A stretch of DNA of 64,000 nt. Source: a virus. The stretch covers positions 80,883-144,882 of the IMG/VR virus record IMGVR_UViG_3300024507_000369; one strand, given 5' to 3'. The translations under genes were made by a program, and so were the position numbers. Below the pieces are notes generated by a model, which saw only the letters and a list, made by a program, of their open reading frames with translations, ran no database searches and had not been told where the DNA came from. Shown here one piece after another: positions 57,231-63,519 of this stretch (positions are counted from its first letter, which is position 1; every line of letters starts with the position of its first letter).

Positions 57231-57301
57231 AAGTCCTGCATAACAGATAATATAAACATTAGGATTCCAAAAAGTTGGAAGAGAACTAAGATGAGAAGCA
57301 T
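57227..57301 (-). CDS. Very small membrane peptide (24 aa)
   Basis: A 24-codon frame made almost entirely of hydrophobic residues (M-L-L-I-L-V-L-F-Q-L-F-G-I-L-M-F), a single membrane helix. It overlaps the next start as ATGA and the end of the endonuclease gene by about 15 nt. Length makes it uncertain. Confidence 0.4.
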   Translation of the reverse strand: MLLILVLFQLFGILMFILSVMQDL

Positions 57302-57855
57302 TTGAGGTTTTCTACTAGGAGTTCTAATTCTTGTAGGGATGCGTCCCATTTTAGGGCATTCGCTCTTGAAGATATAACCCAAATATTATCGGGGGTATAT
57401 CCTTTACCAGGAACCTTTTGATCTAAACTAGGATTTCTTGGATCTCTTTTATCATTAGTAGATACAAGAGGTATTCCAAGTAAAGGACAAGTTTCTGGAA
57501 TAATAATATCATCTATAGTTATACTAAATGGAATACCCTTTCTTTTTGCCCTATGTTGAGCATTATGAAACATACTATATCTTCTATCGTCTTTTTTTAA
57601 TTCACCTTCTGGTTTCTTTTTAGTTTTATTAAAAGCAATAGTAGTTTCTCTCCTAACACACCCACAACTAGTAGTTGAACCATTCATAAGACCATATCTC
57701 TCGCAAGTTTTTTCTCCACCACATTCACATTTACAAGTTGAATAAACTCTATTCTTCCCACTCTTAAAGACTACTTCTTCTTTCAGGACAGTAAGTTTTC
57801 CAAATTTTTTACCAATCAAAGCACCACAAGGTTTTGATTTATTATTTAAGGGCAT
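57286..57855 (-). CDS. HNH-type homing endonuclease candidate
   Basis: A 189-residue protein. The N-terminal part has I-G-K-K-F-G-K-L-T-V-L, then C-K-C-E-C-G-G-E-K and S-C-G-C, a zinc-binding DNA-contact region common in phage homing endonucleases. The C-terminal part has C-P-L-L-G-I-P-L, S-L-D-Q-K-V-P-G-K-G-Y-T-P-D-N-I-W-V-I-S and R-A-N-A-L-K, as in HNH-type nucleases that lack the usual His pair. It lies next to psbD with its own exact late promoter. Confidence 0.72.
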   Translation of the reverse strand: MPLNNKSKPCGALIGKKFGKLTVLKEEVVFKSGKNRVYSTCKCECGGEKTCERYGLMNGSTTSCGCVRRETTIAFNKTKKKPEGELKKDDRRYSMFHNAQHRAKRKGIPFSITIDDIIIPETCPLLGIPLVSTNDKRDPRNPSLDQKVPGKGYTPDNIWVISSRANALKWDASLQELELLVENLKCFSS

Positions 57856-57880
57856 TATCCTAACTTTGAATATCTATTAT

Positions 57881-57888
57881 TATTTATA
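57881..57888 (-). promoter_or_regulatory. Late promoter (TATAAATA)
   Basis: Exact late octamer on the minus strand, 25 nt before the endonuclease ATG at 57855, between it and the psbD terminator. Confidence 0.7.
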
Positions 57889-57913
57889 TTTTATCATACT
57901 TTGGGTCTTATGT

Positions 57914-57944
57914 AAATAAAAAAGACCCCAACAATGAGGTCTTT
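57914..57944 (-). terminator. psbD terminator
   Basis: Minus-strand 7-bp stem AAAGACC/GGTCTTT (57938-57944 with 57921-57927) followed by a T-run, four bases after the psbD stop. Confidence 0.75.
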
Positions 57945-57948
57945 AAAA

Positions 57949-59010
57949 TCAAAGTGCGTTGCCCCGAGGCAAAACTTCCTCTGGAAAAACAAAATTTTCA
58001 TGTGGTTGGTCTACGGGAGCCATCCAAGCACGAAGCCCTTCGTTAAGAAGTATATTCTTCGTGTAGAAAGTTTCGTATTCCGGATTGACGGCTGCTTCAA
58101 TCTCCTGACTAACAAAGTCGTAAGCACGAAGATTGAGAGCAAGACCGATAATCCCGATAGAAGATGTCCAGAGACCCATGACGGGAACAAAGAGCATAAA
58201 GAAATGTAACCAACGCTTGTTACTAAAAGCAATTCCAAAGATTTGCGACCAGAAACGGTTAGCAGTAACCATTGAATAGGTTTCTTCCTCTTGTGTTGGT
58301 TCGAATGCCTTGAATGTATTTGCTTGATCACTATCTTCAAATAGTGTGTTTTCTACAGTTGCTCCGTGAATAGCACAGAGCAGTGCTCCACCCAGTATAC
58401 CAGCAACACCCATCATATGAAATGGGTTAAGAGTCCAGTTGTGAAAACCCTGAAGGAACAGAAGGAACCTGAAGATAGCAGCAACACCAAAGGAAGGTGC
58501 AAAGAACCAACTGGATTGACCCAGAGGGTACATCAGGAAGACGCTCACAAACACTGCGATGGGACCAGAGAATGCAATTGCGTTGTAAGGACGGATGCCT
58601 ACCAGTCGTGAGATCTCAAACTGGCGAAGCATAAATCCGATCAGACTAAAGGCCCCGTGGAGCGCCACAAAAGTCCATAGTCCCCCAAGTTGGAACCACC
58701 TGACGATATCCCCTTGAGCCTCAGGACCCCAGAGCAGAAGAAGAGAATGACCCATAGAATCTGCTGGAGTACTAACTGCTGCAGTAAGAAAGTTTGCACC
58801 CTCAAGATAGGAACTCGCAAGCCCGTGAGTATACCAACTCGTGACGAAAGTTGTCCCAGTAATCCAACCACCAAGAGCAAGATAAGCAGTGGGAAAAAGA
58901 AGAAGTCCAGACCAGCCAACAAAAACGAAACGGTCTCTTTTAAGCCAGTCATCGAGTACATCAAACCATCCTCGTTGTTGAATAGGTTGTGAAAGTGTAG
59001 AAGAAGTCAT
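57949..59010 (-). CDS. psbD: Photosystem II reaction-centre protein D2
   Basis: A 353-residue D2 protein of normal length with five membrane helices. With a one-residue offset, Tyr161 is the redox-active TyrD, His190 its partner and His198 the P680 ligand; M-H-G-A-T-V-E-N and the iron/quinone His segments are also present. The end (V-L-P-R-G-N-A-L) is the normal D2 C-terminus. Phage D2 with D1 renews photosystem II during infection. A sigma70-type promoter overlaps a late element upstream, and AAGGAGGT precedes the ATG. Confidence 0.97.
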   Translation of the reverse strand: MTSSTLSQPIQQRGWFDVLDDWLKRDRFVFVGWSGLLLFPTAYLALGGWITGTTFVTSWYTHGLASSYLEGANFLTAAVSTPADSMGHSLLLLWGPEAQGDIVRWFQLGGLWTFVALHGAFSLIGFMLRQFEISRLVGIRPYNAIAFSGPIAVFVSVFLMYPLGQSSWFFAPSFGVAAIFRFLLFLQGFHNWTLNPFHMMGVAGILGGALLCAIHGATVENTLFEDSDQANTFKAFEPTQEEETYSMVTANRFWSQIFGIAFSNKRWLHFFMLFVPVMGLWTSSIGIIGLALNLRAYDFVSQEIEAAVNPEYETFYTKNILLNEGLRAWMAPVDQPHENFVFPEEVLPRGNAL

Positions 59011-59031
59011 AACCTCCTTAGTTATTTCTCA

Positions 59032-59065
59032 TATTTATCTTAACATTCCTTAACAAAGTAGTCAA
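59032..59065 (-). promoter_or_regulatory. Composite sigma70/late promoter of psbD
   Basis: Minus strand TTGACT (59060-59065), 17-nt spacer, TAAGAT (59037-59042), immediately overlapping late ATAAATA (59032-59038). The late element is 21 nt before the psbD ATG. psbA has the same arrangement. Confidence 0.7.
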
Positions 59066-59078
59066 TGAGTGTTTGTGC

Positions 59079-59201
59079 TTATCCCCAATACATCTGACCG
59101 AGAGTGAATAAGACAAATACAAGAACTGTAAATACCATCATACCTACACCTGCCCAGATGATCCAGGGTTCCATAGGATGATGTTGATTATTATGAGACA
59201 T
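59079..59201 (-). CDS. Small membrane protein upstream of psbD (40 aa)
   Basis: A 40-codon frame: polar start rich in His and Asn (M-S-H-N-N-Q-H-H-P-M-E-P-W), then one membrane helix (I-I-W-A-G-V-G-M-M-V-F-T-V-L-V-F-V-L-F) and a short L-G-Q-M-Y-W-G end. It sits between a terminator and the psbD promoter. Its form is like small photosystem or cytochrome b6f subunits, but I cannot match it to one. Confidence 0.6.
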   Translation of the reverse strand: MSHNNQHHPMEPWIIWAGVGMMVFTVLVFVLFTLGQMYWG

Positions 59202-59227
59202 AAAAAAAGAGGGTTGTTACACCCTCT
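59202..59227 (-). terminator. Rho-independent terminator
   Basis: Minus-strand 7-bp stem AGAGGGT/ACCCTCT (59221-59227 with 59208-59214) followed by a run of T, directly before the 40-codon gene and after the psbA-like remnant. Confidence 0.7.
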
Positions 59228-59252
59228 AATTATATCAGTTATTCAGTTGTTA

Positions 59253-59312
59253 TCAACCAATTGAAGGTGCAGTGAGAGCAACAGGAGTTGCTTCAGAAAA
59301 CTGAGGATAGGT
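59253..59312 (-). pseudogene. psbA 3'-end remnant
   Basis: On the minus strand the frame ending at the stop 59253-59255 reads [13 protein letters not shown], the typical end of D1. The intact psbA in this window ends [12 protein letters not shown]. Ten of the last eleven residues agree, with several synonymous changes. Upstream (T-Y-P-Q-F-S) the match ends and there is no start codon. It is followed by a terminator, as a gene end would be. It looks like a leftover of a second or former psbA. Confidence 0.75.
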
Positions 59313-59324
59313 TTTTATTATTAC

Positions 59325-59352
59325 TTGACTTTTTGATAATTTATGATATAGT
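59325..59352 (+). promoter_or_regulatory. Sigma70-type promoter
   Basis: Plus strand TTGACT (59325-59330), 16-nt spacer, TATAGT (59347-59352), 42 nt before the ATG at 59395. It drives the single rightward gene in this region. Confidence 0.7.
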
Positions 59353-59394
59353 TTCTTAGTGGAAACACACATCACACACATTAGGAGAATATCT

Positions 59395-59598
59395 ATGACA
59401 CCTTATGAACTTCGATTTGAAATCTTTAAGCAAGCATATAATATGCTTAATGACCAGTTTAGCATGGAATATGATACTGCTGTTCGTTGGAATGAAGATG
59501 AGAACAAAAAAGTAGCAATGGATTATCCAGAGTTTCCAACACTTAATCAAGTTCTAGAACAAGCAGAAATCATTAATGATTTTGTAAGTTCCAAATAA
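59395..59598 (+). CDS. Small hypothetical protein, own early promoter
   Basis: A 67-residue protein from the ATG at 59395, chosen for the AGGAG site about 9 nt upstream. It is helical and acidic (M-T-P-Y-E-L-R-F-E-I-F-K-Q-A). It is a complete monocistronic unit with its own promoter and terminator, pointing against the neighbours. No family recognised; an early host-directed function is possible. Confidence 0.72.
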   Translation: MTPYELRFEIFKQAYNMLNDQFSMEYDTAVRWNEDENKKVAMDYPEFPTLNQVLEQAEIINDFVSSK

Positions 59599-59602
59599 AG
59601 TT

Positions 59603-59631
59603 AAAGGAGGGTTTTATCCCTCCTTTTTTAT
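59603..59631 (+). terminator. Rho-independent terminator
   Basis: Nine-bp stem AAAGGAGGG/CCCTCCTTT (59603-59611 with 59618-59626) followed by a T-run on the plus strand, just after the stop at 59598. It also lies at the end of the converging leftward gene stopping at 59631 and may serve both. Confidence 0.78.
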
Positions 59632-60365
59632 TATCTTTTGTTTCTATTATAAGTTGCTCTTACAGCATCAAAAGATACTCTATCCTTTTCCTTTTCATCA
59701 TCGGGAAGATTTGAATATGATGTATTAGCAAGTTTTGCTCTTCTTTGTTTCTTTTCTGGTGTTTGGTCTGTACTTGTTTTAGCAGTTCTTGCCCAACCCT
59801 GATGAACTGCATCAGCACCTGCTTCTCTTGAAGTTCCACTACCACTTCTTTCACCTCTTCTAATAGCACGAAGGGCAGCGGCAGCAGATGAACGATTTGC
59901 TGCTCTACCGAAAGAACGCTTATCACCAGATGCTCTACCATATCCATATCTTTTATCTAATGCAGCATCAGATGCTTTCTCATAAGGACTATCCTCTCTT
60001 TCTATAATATTGTCTCTCCACTCTTCACTCATATTCACCATAATTGCTTCTGCTGCTTGTTGAGTATCAGCATATCCTTCATCAAGTAAGTGTGAAAGAA
60101 TTAGATCGTAAACATCTACTTCTTCTTTTGCTAAATCAGAATCGACACGAACATTTGAACCTGTTCTTACATTTCTTCTTGCTGCTGCCTGATGAGCGCG
60201 GCGTCTTGCCATCCAAGCACCACTTATACCACCACTATCTACATCTTGTGCATCTCTCTTTCTTAACATTCCTTTGACTTTTCTATCAGAGATTTCATCC
60301 AGTTGCTGATTTTCAACAACTTCCATATATGCTTCTTGAAGATTGCGAAGTTCTTGTGCGTCCAT
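59631..60365 (-). CDS. Cyanophage protein with VDVYDLILSHLLDEGYAD motif
   Basis: A 244-residue hydrophilic protein. V-D-V-Y-D-L-I-L-S-H-L-L-D-E-G-Y-A-D (residues about 84-101), followed by T-Q-Q-A-A-E-A-I-M-V-N-M-S-E-E-W, is a block that recurs in several virion-related proteins of T4-like cyanophages. The rest is rich in Arg, Ala and Ser and probably disordered. A CTAAATA element 20 nt upstream suggests late expression. Structural or capsid-internal role is possible but not shown. Confidence 0.68.
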   Translation of the reverse strand: MDAQELRNLQEAYMEVVENQQLDEISDRKVKGMLRKRDAQDVDSGGISGAWMARRRAHQAAARRNVRTGSNVRVDSDLAKEEVDVYDLILSHLLDEGYADTQQAAEAIMVNMSEEWRDNIIEREDSPYEKASDAALDKRYGYGRASGDKRSFGRAANRSSAAAALRAIRRGERSGSGTSREAGADAVHQGWARTAKTSTDQTPEKKQRRAKLANTSYSNLPDDEKEKDRVSFDAVRATYNRNKR

Positions 60366-60380
60366 TTTTATGAATACTTT

Positions 60381-60743
60381 TTAGTTATTTAGGTATTCTA
60401 TCATCTTTTGAAGAGTGCTGATGTTGTCTCCTACAAGACCTAATGCAGTGTTGCAGTTGTTACAGAGAACACCACGAACCTTATTTGTAGAGTGGCAGTG
60501 GTCTATACACTTCTTGGTTAGTTCCACATCACATATTTGGCAGTTCTCATTCTTCATTAGGTCATTATATTGGTCTTCTGTAAGTTTAAATCTGCGTCTA
60601 GCATATTCGTGAGTCTTATAATATTGCCTACGAACTTCCCGTTCACAATCCTTACACTTTGATTGAACCCCAGAAGGTCTACTACTTCTTTTAGAGAAAC
60701 TATCAAGTTCTTTTGTTTCTCCACATCTACTACAAGTTTTCAT
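60381..60743 (-). CDS. Endonuclease VII-like HNH homing endonuclease
   Basis: A 120-residue protein from the ATG at 60743. C-S-R-C-G-E-T-K and C-K-D-C-E-R form a zinc site at residues about 3-35; C-Q-I-C and I-D-H-C-H-S-T ... V-R-G-V-L-C-N-N-C-N-T-A-L-G are the core of the recombination endonuclease VII family. Such genes in phages often act as homing endonucleases. It lies directly downstream of psbA, with its own late promoter plus the nested terminator-promoter of psbA. Confidence 0.85.
   Translation of the reverse strand: MKTCSRCGETKELDSFSKRSSRPSGVQSKCKDCEREVRRQYYKTHEYARRRFKLTEDQYNDLMKNENCQICDVELTKKCIDHCHSTNKVRGVLCNNCNTALGLVGDNISTLQKMIEYLNN
60386..60392 (-). promoter_or_regulatory. Probable late promoter (CTAAATA)
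   Basis: Minus-strand CTAAATAACTA, 20 nt before the ATG at 60365, overlapping the end of the endonuclease gene. Confidence 0.55.
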
Positions 60744-60769
60744 TATGGTATGGAAGTTTGGTATGGAAC

Positions 60770-60776
60770 TATTTAT
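60770..60776 (-). promoter_or_regulatory. Late promoter (ATAAATA)
   Basis: Minus-strand ATAAATA, 26 nt before the endonuclease ATG at 60743 and just after the -10 of the nested element. Confidence 0.62.
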
Positions 60777-60778
60777 GA

Positions 60779-60815
60779 ATAATACCATAAAAAAAGAGAC
60801 CTGTAAAGGTCTCTT
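60779..60815 (-). promoter_or_regulatory. Nested terminator-promoter element after psbA
   Basis: Minus strand 8-bp stem AAGAGACC/GGTCTCTT (60808-60815 with 60794-60801) and a long T-run form the psbA terminator. The six-base loop is TTTACA (60802-60807), a good -35; 17 nt later is TATTAT (60779-60784), a good -10, before the endonuclease gene. Confidence 0.72.
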
Positions 60816-60840
60816 CATTCTTATTCAGTTTTTATAAAAC

Positions 60841-61920
60841 TCAACCGATTGCGGGTGCAGTAAGGGCAACAGGAGTGTTGCTAGCAGCAGCAAGATCCAG
60901 AGGGAAATTGTGTGCATTCCTTTCGTGCATCACCTCGAGCCCGAGTCCAGCACGGTTCAGAACATCTGCCCAAGTGTTGAGGACACGACCCTGTGAATCA
61001 ATGATGGACTGGTTAAAGTTGAAACCGTTGAGGTTGAATGCCATGGTGCTAACACCAAGAGCAGTGAACCAGATACCAACTACAGGCCATGCAGCAAGGA
61101 AGAAGTGCAGCGAACGTGAGTTATTAAAGGAAGCATATTGGAAAATAAGGCGTCCGAAATAACCGTGAGCAGCAACGATGTTATAGGTCTCTTCTTCTTG
61201 ACCAAACTTGTAACCATAGTTCTGTGACTCGTTCTCAGTGGTTTCACGAACCAGTGAGGAAGTAACCAGAGAACCGTGCATAGCACTGAACAGAGAACCT
61301 CCAAAGACACCAGCCACACCAAGCATGTGGAAGGGGTGCATCAGGATGTTGTGCTCTGCCTGGAACACAAGCATATAGTTGAACGTACCAGAGATACCCA
61401 GAGGCATCGCATCAGAGAAAGAACCTTGACCGAAAGGATACACCAGGAACACAGCAGAAGCAGCAGCCACAGGTGCAGAGTAAGCAACACAGATCCAAGG
61501 ACGCATACCAAGACGGTATGAAAGTTCCCATTCACGACCCATGTAAGCGTAGATACCGATAAGGAAGTGGAACACTACAAGTTGGAAAGGACCACCGTTG
61601 TAAAGCCACTCATCAAGCGAAGCAGCTTCCCAGATGGGATAAAAGTGCAGTCCAATCGCGTTGGACGAAGGAATAACAGCACCAGAGATGATGTTGTTTC
61701 CGTACATGAGTGAACCAGCAACGGGTTCACGGATACCATCAATGTCCACTGGGGGAGCACCGATGAATGCGATGATGAAACAAGTCGTAGCAGCAAGCAG
61801 GCAAGGAATCATGAGGACTCCGAACCAACCGACATAAAGACGATTATCGGTTGATGTGACCCAGTTGCAGAATTGTTCCCAAGTATTCGATTGTCGTTGA
61901 CGTGAAATTGTAGCAGTCAT
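60841..61920 (-). CDS. psbA: Photosystem II reaction-centre protein D1
   Basis: A 359-residue D1 of standard length. All key residues are at standard numbers: Glu130, Tyr161 (TyrZ), Asp170, Glu189, His190, His198, His332, Glu333, His337, Asp342 and Ala344, so water-oxidation and P680 ligands are complete. A 15-residue C-terminal extension follows Ala344 and would be cut by host CtpA. Glu130 corresponds to the high-light type of cyanobacterial D1. It replaces damaged host D1 in infection. No intron is present. A strong promoter and a structured leader precede it. Confidence 0.98.
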   Translation of the reverse strand: MTATISRQRQSNTWEQFCNWVTSTDNRLYVGWFGVLMIPCLLAATTCFIIAFIGAPPVDIDGIREPVAGSLMYGNNIISGAVIPSSNAIGLHFYPIWEAASLDEWLYNGGPFQLVVFHFLIGIYAYMGREWELSYRLGMRPWICVAYSAPVAAASAVFLVYPFGQGSFSDAMPLGISGTFNYMLVFQAEHNILMHPFHMLGVAGVFGGSLFSAMHGSLVTSSLVRETTENESQNYGYKFGQEEETYNIVAAHGYFGRLIFQYASFNNSRSLHFFLAAWPVVGIWFTALGVSTMAFNLNGFNFNQSIIDSQGRVLNTWADVLNRAGLGLEVMHERNAHNFPLDLAAASNTPVALTAPAIG

Positions 61921-61971
61921 TGTTTTAAGCAGTTAGTAAGACCATCAGGGAAATGGTGGAGATACTATGCT

Positions 61972-62079
61972 CCCCGCACCCTTAGCGGGGATATGAGAGA
62001 CGTAATTTATACACCCATAGGTCTCGGTTATCGGGTGTCTAACAATGTTAAGGGAACGTTGCGTTCCGTAACATTTGTT
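61972..62079 (-). promoter_or_regulatory. Structured psbA 5' leader with two hairpins
   Basis: Between promoter and psbA ATG lies a leader of about 160 nt. A long imperfect hairpin occupies 62041-62079, with arms ATGTTA/TAACAT and GGAACG/CGTTCC around a three-base loop. A second, CCCCGC/GCGGGG with a seven-base loop, occupies 61972-61990. Neither has a T-run. They could control mRNA stability or translation. Confidence 0.6.
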
Positions 62080-62083
62080 TACC

Positions 62084-62117
62084 TATTTATCATACTACGG
62101 TTTGCCGCCTGTGTCAA
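62084..62117 (-). promoter_or_regulatory. Composite sigma70/late promoter of psbA
   Basis: Minus strand TTGACA (62112-62117), 17-nt spacer, TATGAT (62089-62094), overlapping late ATAAATA (62084-62090). It is near-consensus for host sigma70 and also carries a complete late core. Confidence 0.78.
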
Positions 62118-62144
62118 CCCCCCTCCCCAAATGGGGACACTCTC

Positions 62145-62151
62145 CTAAATA
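62145..62151 (+). promoter_or_regulatory. Probable late promoter (CTAAATA)
   Basis: Plus-strand CTAAATA, 29 nt before the ATG at 62181, heading the rightward group of secreted proteins. Confidence 0.5.
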
Positions 62152-62180
62152 CTCATAGTGTTTATCACAACAATAAGAAA

Positions 62181-62642
62181 ATGAAAAGACTTCTATTAGC
62201 CTTTTCGTTATTCTTCGCAATCCCAGTTAATGCTGCTGAAATTACATCAAAAATCACTGATTCCGTTCAATTGAAAGTTGATGGTGCCGCAGTTCAATCA
62301 ACTCGAATTGGTGCTTCCTATTCGGCGTCAGGAACCAATATCCAAGCAACATCCTTTGGAGGTGTTGGTGGTGCTGGAACCTATGACATTAATACTCCAG
62401 GTCAAGCATTTACTTTCTCTGAAAGTTTCAATGCTGCTGATACTCCAGTTAATACTCAAACAGTTACTAACGGTGTTATTGGAACACCAAATCTCTACGG
62501 AGATAGTGTAACTCAAGTTGGTGGTGAGAAAGGAACTCTTGCAGGTACTCTTTCACCAACTGGTGTTCCTACTGTTACTGCTGGTGGTGCTGGAACAAGT
62601 GCTACTGCTCAAAGGTCCATTGAACTGAGTGTATTCAAATGA
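62181..62642 (+). CDS. Secreted beta-rich protein
   Basis: A 153-residue protein with a signal peptide (M-K-R-L-L-L-A-F-S-L-F-F-A-I-P-V-N-A) and a mature part rich in Thr, Gly, Val and Ser. The segment S-G-T-N-I-Q-A-T ... Y-D-I-N-T-P-G-Q-A-F-T-F-S-E corresponds to G-T-N-I-N-I-P ... Y-S-I-T-T-P-G-A-P-F-Q-F-S-E in the next gene, so the two are related. Export to the periplasm or outer surface is likely; function unknown. Confidence 0.75.
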   Translation: MKRLLLAFSLFFAIPVNAAEITSKITDSVQLKVDGAAVQSTRIGASYSASGTNIQATSFGGVGGAGTYDINTPGQAFTFSESFNAADTPVNTQTVTNGVIGTPNLYGDSVTQVGGEKGTLAGTLSPTGVPTVTAGGAGTSATAQRSIELSVFK

Positions 62643-63004
62643 GACATTTAACTCCCGTTTTGCTTTTAGCAACGGGAGTCATTTGTACTCCCGTTTATGC
62701 TGAGAGCGTTGTGCCTAATTTTACTAGAGGCACAATCAATGCAACAACAGAATCTACAACAAGAATTGTAGAAGCAATCCGCCAAGTTGAATATACAACT
62801 GGTGAATCTTATACTGTAACTGGTACGAACATCAACATTCCTGGAAATCCTACTAAGGATACAAATTATAGTATTACAACTCCTGGTGCTCCATTCCAGT
62901 TCAGTGAAACCTATCTCGGACCTGGAGTGGCAAAAGAAACATGGATAGATCGCACCACAGAAACTCAATCAACTACTACATCAATCTCTGTCTTTACGCA
63001 ATAA
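62639..63004 (+). CDS. Secreted beta-rich protein, related to upstream gene
   Basis: A 121-residue protein with a signal peptide (M-R-H-L-T-P-V-L-L-L-A-T-G-V-I-C-T-P-V-Y-A), then Thr-rich sequence and the T-P-G-x-x-F-x-F-S-E segment shared with its neighbour. It overlaps the neighbour by ATGA. Probably acts with it at the envelope; function unknown. Confidence 0.73.
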   Translation: MRHLTPVLLLATGVICTPVYAESVVPNFTRGTINATTESTTRIVEAIRQVEYTTGESYTVTGTNINIPGNPTKDTNYSITTPGAPFQFSETYLGPGVAKETWIDRTTETQSTTTSISVFTQ

Positions 63005-63519
63005 TTTCAACAGGGACTGCATTTGCTCAGCAAGCTCCATCAAATACAAACATCGCAGGACCTTCAGCATCTGCTACTGGTAATGTAACAAACCAGGCAG
63101 TTCAAGTGCTTCAGGGCCCTTATGCTATGAATACATTTGGTGCTGGTGTTTCTTGTCAAGGACCAACATTTTCCCTGGCACCATTTATTATTGGTAATGG
63201 TAATGCTAGTCAAGATCCAGAACAGTTTTCATCTTATTCTGGAAATGCTGGATTATCTATGGGATTTAATATTCCCTTAGATGGTTCTTTACAAGAACTC
63301 TGCAAATCAAGAGCAAGAGTTGAAATCTCAAGACAACAAGCCGAAGCTGATAAAGCAAGATTAGATTTTGAACTTGTAAGATTATTAAAATGTGGTGAAG
63401 CATACAAAGCAGGAATTATGTTCCATCCTGATAGTCCTTACTACAAAGTTTGTGAAGATATTGTTGTGAAGTACCCAAGAGTTGAGGATGTGGTCAATGG
63501 AACCAATACAACCTATTGA
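62941..63519 (+). CDS. Secreted protein with C-terminal helical domain
   Basis: A 192-residue protein. Its start lies inside the previous gene; residues 1-29 hold a hydrophobic stretch ending S-T-G-T-A-F-A, a signal peptide. The mature part begins with Gly/Ser/Asn-rich sequence (G-N-V-T-N-Q-A-V-Q-V-L), has two Cys pairs, and ends with a charged helix (S-R-A-R-V-E-I-S-R-Q-Q-A-E-A-D-K-A-R-L-D-F-E). The exact start is uncertain because the 64-nt overlap is long. Confidence 0.68.
   Translation: MDRSHHRNSINYYINLCLYAIISTGTAFAQQAPSNTNIAGPSASATGNVTNQAVQVLQGPYAMNTFGAGVSCQGPTFSLAPFIIGNGNASQDPEQFSSYSGNAGLSMGFNIPLDGSLQELCKSRARVEISRQQAEADKARLDFELVRLLKCGEAYKAGIMFHPDSPYYKVCEDIVVKYPRVEDVVNGTNTTY

Noticed and set aside
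57914-57944. psbD terminator as a further nested terminator-promoter element
   Set aside because: The loop has only TTGTTG and no acceptable -10 lies 16-18 nt beyond; kept as a plain terminator.
59079-59201. The 40-codon gene as an hli (high-light inducible) gene
   Set aside because: The chlorophyll-binding ExxNxR motif of Hli proteins is absent.
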